Shown: positions 43,923-53,778, counted from the stretch's first letter. The stretch is 55,371 bases of DNA from Hydrogenophaga sp. (GCA_018993155.1 JAGKSX010000097.1:1-55371), one strand, 5' to 3'. The notes: a model not told the origin generated them from the sequence alone. Numbers and translations: made by a program.

Positions 43923-46010
43923 TCACTCGAAGCCTTTGTTCTGTTCGGCCAGCTGCAGCAGCAGGGGCGCAGGCGCCTTGAACGCCGAGTCCGGCCGGCT
44001 GCGGATGCGCCGGATGGCGCGCACCACACTGGGCAGGCCCACCGTCTGCGCGGCCATCATCGGGCCGCCGCGCCAGCGCGGGAATCCGTAGCCGTGCAGG
44101 TAGACCAGATCGATGTCGGAGGCGCGCGCGGCAATGCCTTCCTGCAGGATGTAAGCCCCTTCGTTGACCAGCGCATAGATGCAGCGCTCGACGATCTCCT
44201 CGTCGCTGAACGCGCGCGGCGTGCGGTTCGTGGCGGCGAAGTGCGCCGCAATCAGCGCCTGGACCTCAGGATCGGGCTGCGCGGAGCGCTGACCCGGCAC
44301 GTACTTGTACCAACCCTTGCCGTTCTTCTGGCCCAGGCGGCCAGCCTCGAACACCTTGTCCGCGATCGGGCTGCGGCGCGCGCCCGGGTCTTCGGCGTAC
44401 TGCCGCTGGCGGATGGTGTAGCCGATGTCGAGCCCGGCGAGATCGCTCATGCGGAACGGCCCCATGGCCATGCCCCAGGTCTCCAGCGCCCGGTCGATCT
44501 GCTGCGGCGAGGCGCCCTCCTCCAGCAGCACCATGCTCTGCTCCAGGTAGAAGGTGATCATGCGGTTGCCGATGAAGCCGTCGCACACGCCCGACACCAC
44601 GGCCACCTTGCCGATGCGCCGCGCCAGCTGCATCACGGTGTGCAGCACGTCCGGGGCGGTGGCGGCACCGCGCACCACTTCCAGCAGCTTCATCACGTTG
44701 GCCGGGCTGAAGAAATGCATGCCCAGCACGTCGGCCGGTCGCTGGGTGAAGGCGGCGATGCGGTCCACGTCCAGGCGCGAGGTGTTGGTGGCCAGGATCG
44801 CACCGGGCTTCATCACCGCGTCGAGCTTGCGGAACACGTCTTCCTTTACCGCCATGTTCTCGAACACGGCTTCGATCACCAGGTCGGCGTCGGCGATGGC
44901 GCCGTACGCCGTTGCCCCGCTGAGCCGGGCCATGCGCTGCGCCATCGCGTCTTCGCTCAGGCGACCGCGCTGGACGGTGGTTTCGTAGTTGCGGCGCACG
45001 TTGGCCAGGCCGCGCTCCACGTCCTCGTCGCTGCGGTCCAGCAGGACCACGGGAATGTCCGCATTGAGGAAGGCCATGGCAATACCGCCGCCCATGGTGC
45101 CGGCACCGATGACGGCCACGCGCTCGATCGCCCGCGCCCGCGTGTCGCCCGGGATGCCGGCCACCTTGGCGGCCAGGCGCTCGGCGCGGAAGATGTGGCG
45201 CATGGCGCGCGAGTACGGCGCCTGCTCCAGCGCGGCGAAGGCCTCGCGCTCCAGGCGCAACCCCTCCTGCAAGGGTTTGTCCACCGACGCGGCCAGGGCG
45301 TCGATCACGCGCAGCGGTGCCGCGTTGCCGCCCTTGAGGCGCGGGCGCACGGTGTTGCGCGCGAATTGCAGCAGGCTTTGTGCGTAGGGCTCGTCCACGC
45401 TCAGATCGGCGGTGCGGCGGGGCGCTTCGCCCGCGTCCACGATTTCCATGGCGACTTCGCAGGCTTGCCGGATCAGGTCGCGGGCGACCACGCGGTCGAA
45501 CAGCGCGGTCTCCATGAGCCGCTCGGCGCGCACGGTCTCACCGGACAGCATGAGGTTGAGCGCCCAGGTCAGCCCGGTCAGGCGCGGCAGCCGCTGCGTG
45601 CCGCCCGCGCCCGGCATGAGGCCGAGCTTGATTTCGGGGAACGAGATCTGCGCATCGCTCAGCGCCACGCGGTAGTGGCAGGCGAGCGCGATTTCCAGGC
45701 CACCCCCCATGCAGATGCCGGCGATGGCGGCCACCACCGGCTTGCGGGCGGCTTCGATCTCGCGGATGAGCGTGAAGATGTCGGGGTCCTGCGCGGCCTT
45801 GGGCGTGCCCAGCTCGGGAAGGTCGGCGCCGGCGCAGAAGGCCTTGTCGGTGCCGGTGAGCACGACGGCCTGCACGGCGCCGTCCACCAGGGCGCGGTCG
45901 AGAGCGGCGGCCAGGTCGCGGCGCAGTTCATGCGCCAGGGCATTGACGGGCGGGTTGTTCAGGCTCAGCACAGCGACTTGCTGCACCTGCTCGTATCGGA
46001 CGAAGTTCAT
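43923..46010 (-). CDS. Bifunctional enoyl-CoA hydratase/3-hydroxyacyl-CoA dehydrogenase (FadJ-like)
   Basis: A 695-residue fusion. Residues ~1-190 are a crotonase domain (FCAGADLPELG, GICMGGGLEIALAC). Residues ~295-480 are the NAD-binding dehydrogenase domain (VAVIGAGTMGGGIAMAFLNADI), followed by two C-terminal dehydrogenase domains (GFIGNRM, GPFRMSDLAGLDIGY). It hydrates an enoyl-CoA and oxidises the hydroxy product. The start overlaps the amidase stop as ATGA. No true CoA ligase is visible in the operon, so the activation step must be elsewhere or the amidase plays a different entry role. Confidence 0.93.
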   Translation of the reverse strand: MNFVRYEQVQQVAVLSLNNPPVNALAHELRRDLAAALDRALVDGAVQAVVLTGTDKAFCAGADLPELGTPKAAQDPDIFTLIREIEAARKPVVAAIAGICMGGGLEIALACHYRVALSDAQISFPEIKLGLMPGAGGTQRLPRLTGLTWALNLMLSGETVRAERLMETALFDRVVARDLIRQACEVAMEIVDAGEAPRRTADLSVDEPYAQSLLQFARNTVRPRLKGGNAAPLRVIDALAASVDKPLQEGLRLEREAFAALEQAPYSRAMRHIFRAERLAAKVAGIPGDTRARAIERVAVIGAGTMGGGIAMAFLNADIPVVLLDRSDEDVERGLANVRRNYETTVQRGRLSEDAMAQRMARLSGATAYGAIADADLVIEAVFENMAVKEDVFRKLDAVMKPGAILATNTSRLDVDRIAAFTQRPADVLGMHFFSPANVMKLLEVVRGAATAPDVLHTVMQLARRIGKVAVVSGVCDGFIGNRMITFYLEQSMVLLEEGASPQQIDRALETWGMAMGPFRMSDLAGLDIGYTIRQRQYAEDPGARRSPIADKVFEAGRLGQKNGKGWYKYVPGQRSAQPDPEVQALIAAHFAATNRTPRAFSDEEIVERCIYALVNEGAYILQEGIAARASDIDLVYLHGYGFPRWRGGPMMAAQTVGLPSVVRAIRRIRSRPDSAFKAPAPLLLQLAEQNKGFE

Positions 46011-47413
46011 GCGGGGTGGTTTCCTGCGCCAGGAGTGGCGCCATTGAGGGTGATGGGGGGGCGTTGCAGGTGCCAGTCGGTGATGCGCTGCAGGGCGGCA
46101 CCGAGCTGGATCAACAAGGCTTCGCTGTGGGGACGGCCGATCAGCTGAACGGCCAGGGGCAGGCCGCGGCGGTCCCGCCCCACCGGCAGGGACAGGGCGG
46201 GCAGGCCGAGGTAGTTGATGGGTCGCGTCAGGCGCGTCATGTCGCGCGCGATGCGGTTCATGGCCGGGTCGCTCTCGGCGCCGACGTCGTCCAGACGCGG
46301 CACCGGCATCGCCATGACCGGGGCCACCAGCACATCGGCCTGCGCGAACACCGAGTCGCTGAACTCGGCCAGCGCGAGCGCGCGGTAGCGCTGCGCGCCC
46401 ACGTAGTCCTCGGCGCTGAACCGCGCACCCTGCTCCAGGCGCTCCAGCACGGTGGGCGAGTAGCGGTCGGCGTGCGGCGCCATCAGGGGCCGGTGCGCGG
46501 AGGTGGCCTCGGACATGATGATCACGCTGGCGTTCGCGTTGGCCTGCGGCAGGCCGGCCGGTGCGACCGGGACGACCCGCGCGCCCAGCTCGCGCAAGGT
46601 CGCGAGCGCGTCGTCCAGCCCCCGGGCCACCTCCGCGTCGATGTCGTCGACGAAGTAGCGCGTGGCCACGCCCACGCGAAGCCCGGCGGGCAGGTCGTTC
46701 GCGGCGCGCAGGGTCTGTGTGCCGGCGAGGGCGTCCAGCATCAGGCCGCAGTCGCGGGCGCTGCGGGCGATCGGCCCCAGCGTGTCGAGCGAGTAGGACA
46801 GCGGAACACAGCCGCTCGCATCCACCAGCCCATGGGTGGGCTTGAGTCCGGTGACACCGCAGCAGGCGGCGGGCACGCGGATCGAAGCGGCGGTGTCGGA
46901 GCCGATGGAAGCGAAGTTGAAGCAGGCCGCCACCGACGCCGCCGAGCCGCTGGAAGAACCACCGGTGACGTGCTCAAGATGCCAGGGGTTGCGCACATGC
47001 CCGTGCGCCCAGTTGTGGCCCGTGGGGTTGTAGGCGAACTCGGACAGCTGCACGCTGCCCAGGTCGACGGCCCCCGCGCCCTCCAGGCGCGCCAGCACGC
47101 CCGCGAGCCGGGCCTGGGCCGGCACCGGCACCCGCGAGCCGCACAGCGGCGCGCGCCCGGGGCGGAAGAACAGGTCCTTGTGCGCCAGCGGCACGCCGTG
47201 CAGCGGCCCGCGCACCTGGCCGCGCTGGCGCTCCTGATCGCGCTGCGCGGCCTGTGCGCGGGCCGCATCCTCGTCCCATTCGGCGACGGCATGGATCACG
47301 GGGTCCAGGCGGCGCGCCTCGGCCAGCAGTGCGTCGAGCAGCTCCACGGAGCTGGTGCGCCCCGCCGCCAGCGCGGCGCAGGCCTCTTCCAGGGACATCT
47401 GTGTGAGCGTCAT
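46007..47413 (-). CDS. Amidase (amidase signature family)
   Basis: A 468-residue enzyme. The Ser-cisSer-Lys triad is represented by K in PLAHKDLFF, GGSSSGSAASVAA and SDTAASIRVPAACCG. It hydrolyses an amide to a carboxylic acid and ammonia, possibly providing the acid for the downstream acyl-CoA enzymes. ATG 47413 is the start. Its first bases overlap the stop of a 54-codon ORF. The frame is also open upstream to 47,812 across the low-complexity junction, but that sequence is not protein-like. Confidence 0.9.
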   Translation of the reverse strand: MTLTQMSLEEACAALAAGRTSSVELLDALLAEARRLDPVIHAVAEWDEDAARAQAAQRDQERQRGQVRGPLHGVPLAHKDLFFRPGRAPLCGSRVPVPAQARLAGVLARLEGAGAVDLGSVQLSEFAYNPTGHNWAHGHVRNPWHLEHVTGGSSSGSAASVAACFNFASIGSDTAASIRVPAACCGVTGLKPTHGLVDASGCVPLSYSLDTLGPIARSARDCGLMLDALAGTQTLRAANDLPAGLRVGVATRYFVDDIDAEVARGLDDALATLRELGARVVPVAPAGLPQANANASVIIMSEATSAHRPLMAPHADRYSPTVLERLEQGARFSAEDYVGAQRYRALALAEFSDSVFAQADVLVAPVMAMPVPRLDDVGAESDPAMNRIARDMTRLTRPINYLGLPALSLPVGRDRRGLPLAVQLIGRPHSEALLIQLGAALQRITDWHLQRPPITLNGATPGAGNHPA

Positions 47414-47574
47414 GGGGCGGCCTGGCGTTGGAGTTCGAGAAGGAACGCGTCGGGAGCGGCGTCGATGGGCAGCAGAGCCACGACCGGGCGCGCCATGTCC
47501 AGAATGGGCTGCAAGGCCGCCGATCGGGCATCGGCTGCAGGCGCGGCGGGGAGGGGGGAAGGCATCGAACTCAT
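47410..47574 (-). CDS. Small ORF coupled to the amidase
   Basis: A 54-codon ORF (starts MSSMPSPLPAAPAADARSA, ends AFLLELQRQAAP). Its TGA overlaps the amidase ATG as ATGA, and an in-frame stop lies a few codons upstream, so it is closed before the G-rich junction. The codon pattern looks coding (ILDMARPVVALLPIDAAPDAF). Small accessory subunits such as AtzG (DUF4089) occur beside some amidases, but I see no firm match. No good ribosome site is visible. Confidence 0.4.
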   Translation of the reverse strand: MSSMPSPLPAAPAADARSAALQPILDMARPVVALLPIDAAPDAFLLELQRQAAP

Positions 47575-47599
47575 GGCGGGCCAGGATCTTGTGGATCAA

Positions 47600-47740
47600 G
47601 GCAGGAACGCGGGCCACCCGCCCCCCGCGGGCGCGGGGGGGCCCCGGGGGCGCGGGGGGGGGGGGGGGGGGGGGCCCTTTCCCCCCTCCCCCCGCGGGGG
47701 GGGAGGGGCGGGGGAGGGGGGTGGGAACGCGACGCAGGCC
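47600..47740. other. Low-complexity G/C tract, likely assembly junction of two genomes
   Basis: The sequence is almost only G and C with runs such as 21 consecutive G at 47,654-47,674, then C- and G-runs and GGGGAGGGG blocks. The left flank belongs to the Comamonadaceae-like amidase operon; the right flank begins alphaproteobacterial core genes. Bases 47,575-47,925 hold no supported gene: this tract, a second palindrome and a G/C-rich spacer are all I see. Confidence 0.75.
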
Positions 47741-47813
47741 AGGGCGAGCGCCGGAGGCGGGCCGGCCTCTCGCGCCCCTCCCGGAGACGGAAGCGAACCC
47801 ACCCCCACCCAAA

Positions 47814-47836
47814 CCCTCCCCCCTCGAGGGGGAGGG
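47814..47836. repeat. Near-perfect C/G palindrome centred on CTCGAG
   Basis: CCCTCCCC and GGGGAGGG arms flank CTCGAG with one unpaired C, about 90 bases before the end of mscL. Such CCCTCCCC...GGGGAGGG palindromes are common between genes in Caulobacter and Brevundimonas, so this probably belongs to the right-hand genome. Confidence 0.5.
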
Positions 47837-47925
47837 CTTCGGTCACCCGCACCGAAGCACAGGTCCCGTTGTGCCCGCTGTGTCCTCGCTGTGGCCGCTG
47901 TGATTCCTTGATCGAGCGGCGCGCC

Positions 47926-48345
47926 TCAGCCCTTCGGACGGGCGCGCAGCTCGTCGCGGATCTCGGCCAGCAGGGTCTCGGTGGGGGTTGGGGCCGGGGG
48001 CGCGGCGGGGGCCTCGGCCTGCTGGCGGCGCAGCCGGTTAATGGCCTTGACCATCAGGAACACCACGAAGGCCACGATCAGGAACTGGATCACGGTGTTG
48101 AGGAAGGCGCCGTACTGGATCGCCACCTTCTCCACCGCCTCGGTCGCCGGATCCTCGGGCGCCAGCACCCACTCCAGGTTCGAGAAATCGACCCGGCCGA
48201 GCAGCAGGCCGATCGGCGGCATCACCACCTGCTCGACCAGGCTGGTGACGATCTTGCCGAAGGCCGCGCCGATGATGACCCCGACCGCCAGGTCGATGAC
48301 GTTGCCGCGCGCGGCGAACTCCTTGAACTCCTGAAGCAGGCCCAT
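47926..48345 (-). CDS. mscL: Large-conductance mechanosensitive channel MscL
   Basis: A 139-residue inner-membrane channel. The N-terminus ([34 protein letters not shown]) contains the S1 helix and pore-lining TM1, followed by the periplasmic loop, TM2 ([19 protein letters not shown]) and a Pro/Ala-rich charged tail. It opens under membrane tension to release solutes. The start has GGGAGAG upstream. Standard length and motif make the call firm. Confidence 0.95.
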   Translation of the reverse strand: MGLLQEFKEFAARGNVIDLAVGVIIGAAFGKIVTSLVEQVVMPPIGLLLGRVDFSNLEWVLAPEDPATEAVEKVAIQYGAFLNTVIQFLIVAFVVFLMVKAINRLRRQQAEAPAAPPAPTPTETLLAEIRDELRARPKG

Positions 48346-48373
48346 GCGGCTCTCCCGTGTTGCGGCCCGCGCC

Positions 48374-48850
48374 TCAGGCGGCGGGCAGGTCCAGATGAAG
48401 GAAGGTGGTGAAGGGGGTCGGGGCGTAGCCGCCGAACGGCGGCCCGTCTACGAACCCGCGCCGGCGATAGAGGGCCAGGGCCGCGGCGAAATCCGGCCCG
48501 GACCCGGTCTCGAGGCTCAGGCGGCGATAGCCGCGGGCCCGCGCCTCGGCGATCAGATGCTCGAGAATCCGCGCCCCCACGCCGCGCCCCAGGGCGTCCG
48601 GGGCGGTGCGCATCGACTTGATCTCGCCGGTCGCGGCGTCGAGCGCCTTCAGCGCGCCGAGCCCGAGCAGCCGGTCGTCCTCCCACAGGGCGTACAGGGC
48701 GATGTCGGGGCTTTGCAGCCCGCCCAGGTCCAGCACATGACAGGCGTCGGCCGGCGACTGGCCGCGCATGGCGGCGAAATGCAACGCCAGCAGGTCGCGC
48801 ACCCGGGCGTCGTCGAAATCCGCCGCGACGATCCGTGATCCGGGGCCCAA
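48374..48850 (-). CDS. GNAT-family N-acetyltransferase
   Basis: A 158-residue acetyltransferase. The acetyl-CoA binding loop is in [28 protein letters not shown], followed by [23 protein letters not shown] and a C-terminal Pro/Phe-rich strand typical of this subfamily. It transfers acetyl groups to an unknown amine. The start appears to be TTG 48850 with GAGGGG immediately upstream, 10 bases from the ihfB stop. It is also close to mscL. Confidence 0.85.
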   Translation of the reverse strand: MGPGSRIVAADFDDARVRDLLALHFAAMRGQSPADACHVLDLGGLQSPDIALYALWEDDRLLGLGALKALDAATGEIKSMRTAPDALGRGVGARILEHLIAEARARGYRRLSLETGSGPDFAAALALYRRRGFVDGPPFGGYAPTPFTTFLHLDLPAA

Positions 48851-48860
48851 CCCCTCGGCC

Positions 48861-49151
48861 TCAGGCGTCGCCCGAGGCGTTCAGCCGCTCGCGCAGCTCC
48901 TTGCCGCTCTTGAAGAAGGGCACCGACTTGGCCGGCACCTCGACCGTCTCGCCGGTGCGCGGGTTGCGCCCGGAGCGCGCCGGCCGCGACCGCACCGAAA
49001 AGGCCCCGAAGCCGCGCAGCTCGACCCGGCCGCCCTCGGCCAGGGCGTCGGTCATGCGGCCCAGCACGATATTGACCACCCGCTCGACCTCGGCGTGGGT
49101 CAGGTGCGGGTTCTCGGTCGCCAGCCTGTCGATCAGTTCGGACTTGATCAC
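48861..49151 (-). CDS. ihfB: Integration host factor subunit beta
   Basis: A 96-residue HU/IHF DNA-bending protein. [26 protein letters not shown] opens the helices and [36 protein letters not shown] is the beta arm with the Pro that inserts into the minor groove. Adjacent to rpsA, as is usual for ihfB, and upstream of the acetyltransferase on the same strand. A strong hairpin terminator separates it from rpsA. Confidence 0.95.
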   Translation of the reverse strand: MIKSELIDRLATENPHLTHAEVERVVNIVLGRMTDALAEGGRVELRGFGAFSVRSRPARSGRNPRTGETVEVPAKSVPFFKSGKELRERLNASGDA

Positions 49152-49206
49152 CGGCCCCTCCCTGAGCGTTGATCCACAGACACCCTAGACCTCGCGCGTC
49201 ACGTGA

Positions 49207-49238
49207 AAAAGCCCCGGTCGTCGCCGACCGGGGCTTTT
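49207..49238. terminator. Bidirectional intrinsic terminator between rpsA and ihfB
   Basis: AAAAGCCCCGGTCG (49207-49220) and CGACCGGGGCTTTT (49225-49238) form a perfect 14-base stem with a 4-base loop, flanked by T-runs in either direction. It lies 52 bases past the rpsA stop and should end the rpsA transcript. Confidence 0.85.
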
Positions 49239-49290
49239 CGTTCTTAACGGCGAGGAACGGAGCCCCCGGACAGGCCGGGGGCCGCCGCCA

Positions 49291-50994
49291 TCACTCCTTG
49301 CCCGAGCGCTCGCGCAGGGCCGCGCCGAGGATGTCGCCCAGCGAGGCGCCGGAGTCCGACGAGCCGAACTGCTCGATGGCCTCCTGCTCGTCCTTCATCT
49401 CCAGCGCCTTGACCGACACCGAGATGCGGCGGCTGGCCTTGTCGACGTTGGTGACCATGGCGTCGATGCGGTCGCCCACGGCGAAGCGCTCCGGGCGCTG
49501 CTCGTTGCGGTCGCGGCTCAGGTCCGACTTGCGGATGAAGCTGCTGACCGGGGCGTCGTCCTCACCGAACTTGACCTCGATGCCGCCCGACTCCACCGCC
49601 GTGACGGTGACCGTGACCTGCTGGCCCTTGCGGTAGGTGTCGCCCTCGCCGATCGGGTCGCCGCCGAGCTGCTTGATGCCCAGCGAGATGCGCTCCTTCT
49701 CGACGTCGACGTCCAGCACCTTGGCCTTGACCATGTCGCCCTTGCGGTAGCGCTGGATGGCTTCCTCGCCGGAGACGCTCCAGTCGAGGTCCGACAGGTG
49801 CACCATGCCGTCGATGTCGCTGTCCAGGCCGATGAACAGGCCGAACTCGGTGGCGTTCTTGACCTCGCCCTCGACGGTCGAGCCGATCGGATGGGCTTCC
49901 AGGAAGGCGTCCCACGGATTGGCCTGGGCCTGCTTCAGGCCCAGCGAGATGCGGCGCTTGGCCGAATCCACGTCCAGCACGACCACGTCGACTTCCTGCG
50001 AGGTCGAGACGATCTTGCCCGGGTGGACGTTCTTCTTGGTCCACGACATTTCCGAGACGTGCACCAGGCCCTCGACCCCGGCTTCCAGCTCCACGAAGGC
50101 GCCGTAGTCGGTGATGTTGGTGATGCGGCCGGTGTACTTGGCGCCGACCGGATACTTGGCCTCGACGCCGTCCCACGGATCGGCCTGCAGCTGCTTCATG
50201 CCGAGGCTGATGCGCTGGGTGTCCGGGTTGATCTTGACGATCTGCACCTTGACCGTGTCGCCGACCGCCAGCACCTGCGACGGGTGCGAGACGCGCTTCC
50301 AGCTCATGTCGGTGACGTGCAGCAGGCCATCGATGCCGCCCAGGTCCACGAACGCGCCGTAGTCGGTGATGTTCTTGACGACGCCCTCGCGGACTTCGCC
50401 TTCCTGCAGCTGGCCGACCAGTTCGGTGCGCTGCTCGGCGCGGGCCTCTTCCAGGATGGCGCGGCGCGAGACGACGATGTTGCCGCGCGGACGGTCCATC
50501 TTGAGGATGGCGAACGGCTGCTCCTTGCCCATCAGCGGGCCGACGTCGCGGACCGGGCGGATGTCGACCTGCGAGCCCGGCAGGAAGGCCGAGGCGCCGC
50601 CCAGATCGACGGTGAAGCCGCCCTTGACGCGGCCGACGATCACGCCGTTGACCGGCTGGCCTTCGGCGAACACGCCTTCCAGACGGGTCCAGGCTTCCTC
50701 GCGGCGGGCCTTGTCACGGCTGATGACGGCCTCGCCCAGGGCGTTCTCGACGCGCTCCAGATAGACCTCGACGGTGTCGCCGACCTTCGGCAGCACCGCG
50801 CCCTCGCCCTGGCCGAACTCGCGCACGGCAATGCGCCCTTCGGTCTTCAGACCCACGTCGATGATCAGGATGTCCTTTTCCATGCCGACGACGCGGCCAT
50901 GGACGACCTGGCCTTCGCCGAGGTCGCGACCTTGCAGTTGCTGGTCGAGGAGGGCGGCGAAATCGTCGCGGGTGGGGGAGAGGGTGTCGGTCAT
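49291..50994 (-). CDS. rpsA: 30S ribosomal protein S1
   Basis: A 567-residue S1 with six S1 RNA-binding repeats, each recognisable by the pattern GxVxxxxxxGxFVxLGGxxGLLHVTDMSW or variants (e.g. ITDYGAFVDLGGIDGLLHVTDMSW, ITDYGAFVELEAGVEGLVHVSEMSW, SDIDGMVHLSDLDW). It docks mRNAs on the 30S subunit. The start ATG 50994 lies in the expected place. Upstream is a 158-base gap to cmk that could carry the S1 autoregulatory leader. Order rpsA after cmk is a conserved bacterial arrangement. Confidence 0.98.
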   Translation of the reverse strand: MTDTLSPTRDDFAALLDQQLQGRDLGEGQVVHGRVVGMEKDILIIDVGLKTEGRIAVREFGQGEGAVLPKVGDTVEVYLERVENALGEAVISRDKARREEAWTRLEGVFAEGQPVNGVIVGRVKGGFTVDLGGASAFLPGSQVDIRPVRDVGPLMGKEQPFAILKMDRPRGNIVVSRRAILEEARAEQRTELVGQLQEGEVREGVVKNITDYGAFVDLGGIDGLLHVTDMSWKRVSHPSQVLAVGDTVKVQIVKINPDTQRISLGMKQLQADPWDGVEAKYPVGAKYTGRITNITDYGAFVELEAGVEGLVHVSEMSWTKKNVHPGKIVSTSQEVDVVVLDVDSAKRRISLGLKQAQANPWDAFLEAHPIGSTVEGEVKNATEFGLFIGLDSDIDGMVHLSDLDWSVSGEEAIQRYRKGDMVKAKVLDVDVEKERISLGIKQLGGDPIGEGDTYRKGQQVTVTVTAVESGGIEVKFGEDDAPVSSFIRKSDLSRDRNEQRPERFAVGDRIDAMVTNVDKASRRISVSVKALEMKDEQEAIEQFGSSDSGASLGDILGAALRERSGKE

Positions 50995-51152
50995 GAAGCT
51001 CTGGGGTTGGAGAAAGGGTTGCGGCGCGCGGCCGTTCGGCCCCGCGCGAGGTGGATTTCAGAATGAAGTCAGGTCGTCGGGACGCGAGGCCTGAAGGGCA
51101 GCCAGAACGCCCGCGGTGATCGAGGTTGGGAGCGTTGGATTTGCGAAGTCGG

Positions 51153-51803
51153 TCAGAGGCCGTTCTTCGCGCGCGCCGCCTCGACGATACGGCGGGCCGC
51201 ATCGAAGGCGGCCTCTATATCCATATCGGTCGTGTCCAGCAAGACGGCGTCGGCCGCCTGCACCATGGGCGCGGCCCCGCGGCCGGCGTCGCGCTCGTCG
51301 CGTTTGACGATGTCGGCCAGCATGTCCTCGAAGGCGATCGCTTCGCCCCGGCCGGTGAGCTGCTTCCAGCGCCGCGTGGCGCGCACCTCCGGCGTGGCGG
51401 TGACATAGAGCTTGGCCGGGGCGTGCGGCGCGATGACGGTGCCGATGTCGCGGCCGTCCAGCACCGCCCCGCCGGGCTGAGCGGCGAAGGCCTTCTGGAA
51501 CTCGAGCAGGGCCGCGCGCACGCCCGGGTGGCCCGCCACCCGGCTGGCGGCCTCGCCGGCGCCCCGGCTGGTCAGGCGCTCCGTGTCGGTCAGGTGGCTG
51601 GCGTCCAGCGCCCGGGCCACCGCCTCGGCCGCACTCTCGTCGTCCAGCGATCCGCCGCGGTCCAGCACCCCCAGGCCGACCGCGCGATAGAGCAAGCCCG
51701 TATCCAGGTGCGGCAGGCCATATAGCGCCGCCAGCCGGGCGGCGATGGTGCCCTTGCCCGAGGCGGCGGGTCCGTCGACGGCGATGATCAGGGCGGGGCT
51801 CAT
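51153..51803 (-). CDS. cmk: Cytidylate kinase
   Basis: A 216-residue CMP kinase. The P-loop is [10 protein letters not shown] at about residues 10-19. [11 protein letters not shown] binds CMP and DGRDIGTV is the conserved lid region. It makes CDP/dCDP. ATG 51803 overlaps the aroA stop as ATGA. The chain aroA-cmk-rpsA is a typical order in alphaproteobacteria. Confidence 0.96.
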   Translation of the reverse strand: MSPALIIAVDGPAASGKGTIAARLAALYGLPHLDTGLLYRAVGLGVLDRGGSLDDESAAEAVARALDASHLTDTERLTSRGAGEAASRVAGHPGVRAALLEFQKAFAAQPGGAVLDGRDIGTVIAPHAPAKLYVTATPEVRATRRWKQLTGRGEAIAFEDMLADIVKRDERDAGRGAAPMVQAADAVLLDTTDMDIEAAFDAARRIVEAARAKNGL

Positions 51804-53188
51804 GTGGAGGCCGCGATATCGGCCCCGAGCCCGCACATCAACTCCACGAAGCCCGGGAAGCTGGTGGCGATCATGGCGGGCTCGTCGACCGTGACCGGCT
51901 CTCCGGCCGCCAGGCCCAGCACCAGATGGCTCATGGCGATGCGGTGGTCGTGGGCGGTGCGCACCGTTGCGCCGCCGCGGACCGGGCCGCCTCCGACGAT
52001 GAAGCCCTCCGGCTCCTCCTGCACCTCGACGCCGCAGGCGCGCAGGCCGGCGGCCATCAGGGCGATCCGGTCGCTCTCCTTCACCCGCATCTCGCCGATC
52101 CCCCGCATCACCGTCTCGCCCTCCGCGAAGGCGGCGGTGGCGGCGAGGATGGGATACTCGTCGATCATCGAGGCGGCGCGCCCCTCGGGCACGACCACCC
52201 CCTTCAACGTGGAATGCCGGGCCGTGACGTCGCCGACCTCCTCCCCGCCCGCCGCACGGCGGTTCGAGATCGTCAGATCGGCGCCCATCTCACGCCAGGT
52301 CTCGAACAGACCGGTGCGCAGCGGGTTGAGCATGACGCCCTCCACCGTGACCTGAGAGCCGGGAACGATCAGGGCCGCTGCGAGCGGGAAGGCGGCGGAG
52401 GACGGGTCCCCGGGGACGGAGACGGACGCGGCGGTGAGCTTGCCGCGCTCAAGCCAGATCGTCCGCTCGGCGTTCACCACCGTTCCACGCCGCTCCTGTC
52501 CGGTGGCCGGGTCCACGGAAAGCGTCTCGACGATCTGGCCCGCGTCTACGATCCGGATGTCGGCTCCAAACGCGGCCAGCATGAGTTCGGTGTGGTCCCG
52601 GCTGCGCACGGGCTCGATCACCTGGACTCCGCCCTGCGCATTCACGCCGGCCAGAAGCATCGCCGACTTCACCTGGGCCGAGGCGACCTCAAGCCGGAAG
52701 GTTCGTTCGAAAAGGGGCGAGCCACCCGTGATCCGTAGCGGCAGCCGGTCGTCCTCGCCGAGCCATTCGAAAGTCGCACCCATGTCCGCCAAAGGGTCGG
52801 TCACCCGCTTCATCGGCCGTTTCCGCAGCGAGGCGTCGCCGTCGAAGGTCACGGTGATCGGATAACCCGCCGCCGCGCCCATCAGCAGGCGCACGCCGGT
52901 GCCGGCGTTGCCGCAGTCGATGACGCCGGCCGGCTGGCGGAAGCCGCCGTGTCCCTCGACCCGCCAGCGGCCCGGGCCGAGGCGTTCGACGCCGGCGCCG
53001 AAGGCCGCGACGGCCCGGGCGGTGGCGAGAACGTCGTCCCCCTCCAGCAAGCCGTCGATGTCGGTGACGCCGGTCGCCATGGCGCCCAGGATCAGGGCCC
53101 GGTGAGACATGCTCTTGTCGCCGGGCGCGCGCGTCGTTCCAGACAGCGGCCGGCTGCGACGGGCGGTCAGATGAAGGGGGGTCGTCAC
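51800..53188 (-). CDS. aroA: 3-phosphoshikimate 1-carboxyvinyltransferase (EPSP synthase, class II)
   Basis: A 462-residue EPSP synthase joining phosphoenolpyruvate and shikimate 3-phosphate. Motifs are [36 protein letters not shown] and RVKESDR. It resembles the Agrobacterium CP4 class II enzyme, but the active-site loop reads GNAGTG with Gly where CP4 has Ala (GNAATG). The best start is GTG 53188; the longer frame to 53,347 overlaps the divergent gene's promoter. It is followed by cmk with an ATGA overlap. Confidence 0.95.
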   Translation of the reverse strand: MTTPLHLTARRSRPLSGTTRAPGDKSMSHRALILGAMATGVTDIDGLLEGDDVLATARAVAAFGAGVERLGPGRWRVEGHGGFRQPAGVIDCGNAGTGVRLLMGAAAGYPITVTFDGDASLRKRPMKRVTDPLADMGATFEWLGEDDRLPLRITGGSPLFERTFRLEVASAQVKSAMLLAGVNAQGGVQVIEPVRSRDHTELMLAAFGADIRIVDAGQIVETLSVDPATGQERRGTVVNAERTIWLERGKLTAASVSVPGDPSSAAFPLAAALIVPGSQVTVEGVMLNPLRTGLFETWREMGADLTISNRRAAGGEEVGDVTARHSTLKGVVVPEGRAASMIDEYPILAATAAFAEGETVMRGIGEMRVKESDRIALMAAGLRACGVEVQEEPEGFIVGGGPVRGGATVRTAHDHRIAMSHLVLGLAAGEPVTVDEPAMIATSFPGFVELMCGLGADIAAST

Positions 53189-53294
53189 CCGGCGGACTCC
53201 GGCGGAACAGGGCGGCGCGGAGATCGCTTTTGACAGCGGCCCCCGGCAGTGGCAAGGGAGCCGCCCGAATTCCCACACCGTGCGAGGCGCCCCC

Positions 53295-53771
53295 GTGGCC
53301 AATCCCGAACTGGGCCAGAAGCAGGTCTGTCCGAACTGCCAGGCCAAATTCTACGACCTCAACCGTCGTCCGGCCCACTGCCCGAAGTGCGACACCGACT
53401 TCGATCCGGAAGAGGCCCTGAAGCTGCGCAACCGCCGCGGCCGGCCGGGCGGCTACACGCCTGACGAGACGCCCGACGAGGACGCCGAGGATCAGGTCGA
53501 CAAGAAGAAGGCCGCCGGCGACGACGAGGACGAGGACGAGACCGTCACCGCCCCGGAAATCGACGAGGAAGGTCATGAGCCGATCCTGACCCCGGACGAT
53601 GAGGACGAGGACGCCGTCGATCCGACCGAGGAGCCCGGCATGGGCGAGGCGAGCGACGAGGACGACGTACTCGGCGACGACGACGACGACGATTCCGTGC
53701 CCTTCATCGAGGACGAGGACGACGACTCCTTCGACGAGGACATCGTGAAGCCCGAGAAGGACGAGGACTAG
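53295..53771 (+). CDS. FYDLN-acid domain protein (TIGR02300)
   Basis: A 158-residue protein beginning [36 protein letters not shown], with two CxxC pairs that likely hold zinc. The remaining ~100 residues are an acidic tail (runs of Asp and Glu). The family is characteristic of alphaproteobacteria and of unknown function. I use GTG 53295, which aligns with the usual MANPELG start; GTG 53280 is an alternative. It is divergent from aroA across 106 bases. Confidence 0.92.
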   Translation: MANPELGQKQVCPNCQAKFYDLNRRPAHCPKCDTDFDPEEALKLRNRRGRPGGYTPDETPDEDAEDQVDKKKAAGDDEDEDETVTAPEIDEEGHEPILTPDDEDEDAVDPTEEPGMGEASDEDDVLGDDDDDDSVPFIEDEDDDSFDEDIVKPEKDED

Positions 53772-53778
53772 GATCAGA

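Noticed and set aside
47413-47812. Extension of the amidase frame through the G-rich tract
   Set aside because: The translation is Gly/Pro/Arg low complexity caused by the homopolymers.
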